The notes below the pieces were generated by a model that saw nothing but the letters and a program-made list of their open reading frames with translations, ran no database searches and was not told where the DNA came from. A DNA stretch of 7,674 bases from CAZBKJ01 sp964492495 (GTDB lineage Bacteria > Patescibacteriota > Microgenomatia > UBA1400 > UBA12028): the NCBI GenBank assembly GCA_964492495.1, contig CAZBKJ010000040.1, forward strand, positions 1-7,674. Direction: 5' to 3'. Below, piece after piece: positions 5,808 through 7,674 of this stretch. The stretch's first letter is position 1; every line of letters starts with the position of its first letter. The translations under genes and the position numbers were made by a program.

Positions 5808-5815
5808 GGTATACT
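5807..5815 (+). promoter_or_regulatory. Extended -10 promoter of tRNA-Gly
   Basis: TGGTATACT is an extended -10 box. It ends 11 bases before the tRNA. No good -35 is visible at 16 to 18 bases upstream because that region is the loop and arm of the preceding terminator. tRNA-Asp also has a TGGTA-type extended -10. Confidence 0.55.
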
Positions 5816-5826
5816 ACGATTTAGTC

Positions 5827-5897
5827 GCGGGTATAGTTCACTGGTAGAATGACTCCTTCCCAAGGAGTAGAAGAGGGTTCGATTCCCTTTACCCGCT
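5827..5897 (+). tRNA. tRNA-Gly, anticodon CCC
   Basis: A complete 71-base cloverleaf is present. The acceptor GCGGGTA pairs with TACCCGC, the D-loop has CTGGTAGAA, the anticodon stem ACTCC/GGAGT encloses TTCCCAA (anticodon CCC, reading GGG), and the T-arm is GAGGG-TTCGATT-CCCTT with one G-T pair. The discriminator is T, as is usual for bacterial tRNA-Gly. CCA is not encoded. The last 17 bases plus the next C recur exactly at 6039-6056. Confidence 0.97.
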
Positions 5898-5898
5898 C
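5881..5898 (+). repeat. 18-bp direct repeat, copy 1 (3' end of tRNA-Gly)
   Basis: GATTCCCTTTACCCGCTC covers the T-loop end, T-stem, acceptor arm and discriminator of tRNA-Gly plus one base. It is identical to 6039-6056, offset by 158 bases, and the flanks differ on both sides. This resembles an attachment site generated by integration into a tRNA 3' end. Confidence 0.85.
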
Positions 5899-5934
5899 AC
5901 GAAAAAGTATGCACATTGTGCATAGCTTTTTGTG
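5898..5934 (+). terminator. Terminator-like hairpin directly after tRNA-Gly
   Basis: CAC-G-AAAAAG-TATGCA pairs with TGCATA-C-bulge-CTTTTT-GTG around the loop CATTG, with single-base bulges. The T-run in the right arm and the position right behind the tRNA make it the probable terminator of the tRNA transcript; the A-run on the other side gives some bidirectional character. Confidence 0.7.
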
Positions 5935-6038
5935 AAGGGGTGATTAGGGTTATCAAGCCAACCGGGTTCTTCCACCAAGTCACCGATGAGGTGACGTGGG
6001 CAATCCAGCGAGCCCGACTGAAAGTCGAGTGAGTCGGA
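5935..6038. other. GC-richer structured segment between the two tRNA-Gly 3'-end copies
   Basis: About 56 percent G+C over 5941-6040, above the surrounding sequence. It contains a strong hairpin, CCAC-(CAA)-GTCACC-GATGA-GGTGAC-GTGG (5972-5999), and two mutually exclusive pairings around 6014-6037: CGACT-GAA-AGTCG, or CCGACT with the later AGTCGG. GTGAAGGG (5932-5939) can also pair with CCCTTTAC in the second repeat copy (6043-6050, one G-T pair), closing the whole segment. It could be a structured RNA or the remnant or body of a small integrated element. No coding gene is supported. Confidence 0.45.
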
Positions 6039-6056
6039 GATTCCCTTTACCCGCTC
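6039..6056 (+). repeat. 18-bp direct repeat, copy 2 (displaced tRNA-Gly 3' end)
   Basis: An exact second copy of GATTCCCTTTACCCGCTC. Upstream of it there is no T-stem partner (GGGTTC is missing), so this is only a tRNA 3' fragment and not a second tRNA gene. Confidence 0.85.
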
Positions 6057-6086
6057 CAAAGTTACAAAAAATTTATTCAAACACAC

Positions 6087-6488
6087 ATGAAAGAAGTCTC
6101 ACGAGCAATTATTACAGACGAACATGGAAATGTACTTCTTGGTAAAAGAGCACGGGGTGTTGGTGCAGGACTATATGCACTGGTTGGAGGTAAACTAGAA
6201 GAAGGAGAGACCCCATCTGAGGCAGTTTATCGAGAGGTAAAAGAAGAAATTGGATTAGATTTTCAGCCAACTCCATCAACTCCTTATCTAGAAATAATTG
6301 AACAAAGCCCTGACACTGCTGACAGTTGGGTAGCGTACTATTTTGTCGGAATTGCTACAGGAGAACTCGTTTTGGAGCCAAACGAGATAGAAGCTATTAT
6401 CTATGTGTCAGAGAATGATCTTCCTGAAATCGAAATCGCCTTTCATCATGCGCAAAGATTGTTCGAGTATTTCCAGTCACGAAGGTAA
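6087..6488 (+). CDS. Nudix hydrolase
   Basis: This 133-residue protein has the canonical Nudix box GX5EX7REUXEEXGU at residues 35-57: Gly35, Glu41, Arg49-Glu50, Glu53-Glu54 and Gly56 are all in place, so the metal-binding loop should be intact. The preceding RGVGAGLYALVGGKLEEGE matches the usual strand before the box. Nudix enzymes cleave nucleoside diphosphates linked to another group; the compact MutT-like size suggests a nucleoside triphosphate or similar small substrate, but specificity cannot be read from the sequence. The ATG at 6087 gives a normal N-terminus (MKEVSRAIITDEHGNVLLG) and starts 30 bases after the tRNA-Gly repeat copy. There is no Shine-Dalgarno and no convincing promoter, so expression might depend on upstream transcription or a leaderless start. 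It converges with the gene ending at 6531. Confidence 0.93.
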   Translation: MKEVSRAIITDEHGNVLLGKRARGVGAGLYALVGGKLEEGETPSEAVYREVKEEIGLDFQPTPSTPYLEIIEQSPDTADSWVAYYFVGIATGELVLEPNEIEAIIYVSENDLPEIEIAFHHAQRLFEYFQSRR

Positions 6489-6530
6489 ACACACTTTTCC
6501 CACATGGAATCTGCATTTGAAGTCGTGAAA

Positions 6531-7160
6531 TTACTTATCTACTACCTTTGAATCAGGAATAAACGGATCATTTGGAAATTTCGCATTCCACATCAGTACT
6601 AACCCTTGTAGACCTGAACTCCAGGATTCTTTGAATTTTCCGTGATGAGCTCCTACAATTTGTTCTGCCATATGGGAAAAAAGCCAACAAAAGAAAGCAT
6701 TGTCATTTAGAGGAAATTTTTCTTCAAAGACAAACGCACGCAGGAGACTTGGGGCTATTCCTCCCAATGCAATTTTTGATTTTTCACCTGCAAGCCTTTT
6801 TTCAAAATTTTTTACGTCTGAGGAAGCATTTACGGTGATAAGCCCTCTCACCTTTTCCACGGGGTCAATTTTAGGATGAGAAATGAAAGCGTTCGATATG
6901 AACCGTTCCCAGACGGTATTATTTACTCCATCAGTGTACGTGAGAGATGTATGCCCTTGAGGGACTACCAACTTAATTGGTTTAGGGTCATTCGTTTCAA
7001 AAATTTGCTCGATGGTTTTTCCGAGTATGAGTGGTTGTCGAAAATGCCAGTAGAGATCAGCAACATTATAGTGTCCTTCCATCGTTCCAGGTGATAATGG
7101 AAAAGAATAATAACTGGCTTGTCTCATTTCTTCTGCAATACGCTTGTTTTGTTCACTCAT
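6531..7160 (-). CDS. Unrecognised 209-residue protein
   Basis: I do not recognise this family. I chose the ATG at 7160 (MSEQNKRIAEEMRQASYYSF) rather than the longer frame from 7310, because a near-consensus promoter lies just upstream and the longer version would overlap the divergent gene at 7261. The protein appears soluble, with aromatic-rich helical stretches: YNVADLYWHFRQPLILGKT (about residues 31-49), VNNTVWERFISNAFISH (79-95), and a conserved-looking C-terminal part AFFCWLFSHMAEQIVGAHHG and LQGLVLMWNAKFPNDPF. A histidine pair in GAHHGK could be functional, but I see no diagnostic motif. There is no signal peptide or confident membrane span. It ends 42 bases from the convergent Nudix gene. 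Being next to an Imm-5-like gene raises the possibility of an accessory or conflict-related role, which is only contextual. Confidence 0.7.
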   Translation of the reverse strand: MSEQNKRIAEEMRQASYYSFPLSPGTMEGHYNVADLYWHFRQPLILGKTIEQIFETNDPKPIKLVVPQGHTSLTYTDGVNNTVWERFISNAFISHPKIDPVEKVRGLITVNASSDVKNFEKRLAGEKSKIALGGIAPSLLRAFVFEEKFPLNDNAFFCWLFSHMAEQIVGAHHGKFKESWSSGLQGLVLMWNAKFPNDPFIPDSKVVDK

Positions 7161-7169
7161 AGATTTGGA

Positions 7170-7198
7170 ATTATATTCCCAAGATATCCGTTTGTCAT
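7170..7198 (-). promoter_or_regulatory. Near-consensus promoter of the 209-residue gene
   Basis: On the minus strand ATGACA (7198-7193, five of six matches), a 17-base spacer, and a perfect TATAAT (7175-7170). The ATG at 7160 lies 9 bases beyond the -10, so transcription should start 2 to 3 bases before it; there is no Shine-Dalgarno. This is the best promoter in the window and supports the internal start choice. Confidence 0.65.
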
Positions 7199-7224
7199 TA
7201 CTTTTACACGAGCAAATTCTCAAA

Positions 7225-7250
7225 TTGACAACGGAAAGGGGGTGTAGAAT
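7225..7250 (+). promoter_or_regulatory. Possible promoter of the Imm-5-like gene
   Basis: A perfect TTGACA (7225-7230) and TAGAAT (7245-7250) are present, but the spacer is only 14 bases, shorter than usual, so they may not work together. TAGAAT sits 10 bases before the ATG, the same spacing as in gatC. The purine run GGAAAGGGGGTG lies too far (about 20 bases) to be a normal ribosome site. Confidence 0.35.
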
Positions 7251-7260
7251 TGGCTCAGTT

Positions 7261-7674
7261 ATGGCTAGCTCACATCCACTAAAAAAATCCAAATTCTCCA
7301 TCGCGCGCAAAGACGAAGAACTGCTTGATCTTGTAGCAAAGACCGATCATAAAACGTTAGGTGTCTGGGCGATAGACTGTGCAGAACGTGTGATGCATTT
7401 TTTTGAAGATCTCTACCCACAGGATCATCGTCCACGAATTGCACTACAAACACTTCGGGAGTGGATCGATACCGGAGTCTTTCACATGGCAGTCATTCGC
7501 AAAGCCTCACTTGATTCTCATGCGGCAGCCCGAGACATTGGTGAAGACACCCCTGCCCGCTCTGCGGCTCGTGCTGCAGGTCAGGCTGTGGCAACGGCAC
7601 ATGTTCCGTCCCATGCATATGGACCCGCAATCTATGCTCAGCAAGCAGTTCACAGAGCAAGCACACCTGAGGAT
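7261..7674 (+). CDS. Imm-5-like putative immunity protein, N-terminal part (cut by window edge)
   Basis: The first 138 residues are present with no stop before the window ends. The sequence matches, from memory, the 'putative immunity protein' family with an Imm-5-like helical domain: a conserved WAIDCAERVMHFFEDLYPQD (residues 36-55) with the 'DDRPR' equivalent DHRPRIAL (55-62), LREWIDTG (65-72), the HAAARD segment (87-92), and the alanine-rich ARSAARAAGQAVATAHVPSH (99-118). The pattern 'RPR.A+...R.W..G....' followed by 'A..AA+AAG.AVATAHV..HA' is characteristic. The name derives from polymorphic-toxin immunity proteins, but most family members have no proven partner. Start ATG 7261 (MASSHPLKKS) lacks a Shine-Dalgarno. 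The gene is divergent from the 209-residue gene with a 100-base shared promoter region. Confidence 0.85.
   Translation, partial: MASSHPLKKSKFSIARKDEELLDLVAKTDHKTLGVWAIDCAERVMHFFEDLYPQDHRPRIALQTLREWIDTGVFHMAVIRKASLDSHAAARDIGEDTPARSAARAAGQAVATAHVPSHAYGPAIYAQQAVHRASTPED

Noticed and set aside
6039..6056. A second tRNA gene ending at the repeat copy
   Set aside because: There is no T-stem partner and no anticodon arm upstream; only the 3' 18 bases are shared.
5889..6086. 65-residue minus-strand open frame across the end of tRNA-Gly and the repeat segment
   Set aside because: It runs antisense through the tRNA 3' end, a terminator hairpin and both repeats, and has no ribosome site; it is best explained as a chance frame in structured sequence.
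7161..7310. 50-residue N-terminal extension of the 209-residue gene (ATG at 7310)
   Set aside because: It would overlap the divergent Imm-5-like gene and run through a near-consensus promoter; the ATG at 7160 fits that promoter.
1..7674. Recoded stop codons (UGA as glycine, as in some CPR groups)
   Set aside because: TGA ends the 148- and 90-residue genes at sensible places and no gene needs TGA read-through; the interrupting codon at 3198-3200 is TAA.
1..7674. CRISPR array, transposon or integrase gene
   Set aside because: No regularly spaced repeats, terminal inverted repeats with target duplications, or recombinase or transposase motifs were seen on either strand.

Overview
The window looks like a piece of a bacterial chromosome from a small, compact genome. 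My best guess is an uncultured Candidate Phyla Radiation (Patescibacteria) member. The grounds are moderate: a GatCAB amidotransferase, a LemA/HtpX pair, single-pass LysM proteins, very short intergenic gaps, tRNA genes without an encoded CCA tail, and tiny membrane-protein genes. Stops TAA, TAG and TGA all terminate plausible genes, so the standard bacterial code (table 11) fits and there is no sign of UGA recoding. No transposase, integrase, CRISPR array or rRNA is visible.

Layout. On the minus strand from about 3293 down to 1 runs one dense block. It begins with a small membrane-protein gene broken by one in-frame TAA, then a 30-residue single-span micro-protein with a strong Shine-Dalgarno, lemA, an unrecognised 148-residue gene, the membrane protease gene htpX, and finally gatC and gatA (gatA cut by the window edge). 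gatC appears to have its own promoter. On the plus strand from 3340 come an unrecognised 90-residue gene and tRNA-Asp(GTC), ended by a bidirectional terminator shared with a convergent SAM-dependent methyltransferase (minus, 4757 to 3807).

A 310-base intergenic stretch with candidate promoters leads into a membrane-anchored double-LysM protein (plus). A hairpin terminator follows and abuts the promoter of tRNA-Gly(CCC). Directly after tRNA-Gly lies the oddest part of the window: a terminator hairpin, a GC-richer segment with strong inverted repeats, and then an exact 18-bp second copy of the tRNA-Gly 3' end, the arrangement left by site-specific integration into a tRNA gene. After it come a Nudix hydrolase (plus), an unrecognised 209-residue gene (minus), and, divergent from that, the start of an Imm-5-like 'putative immunity protein' running off the right edge.

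Functional themes. Translation (GatCA, two tRNAs) and envelope maintenance (LemA, HtpX, LysM, micro-proteins) dominate the left and middle. The right end is accessory-like: tRNA-associated repeat, Nudix, an orphan gene and an immunity-like gene. Several genes without a Shine-Dalgarno have a good -10 box only 7 to 10 bases before their ATG, which suggests leaderless transcripts; others use strong AAGGAGG-type sites.
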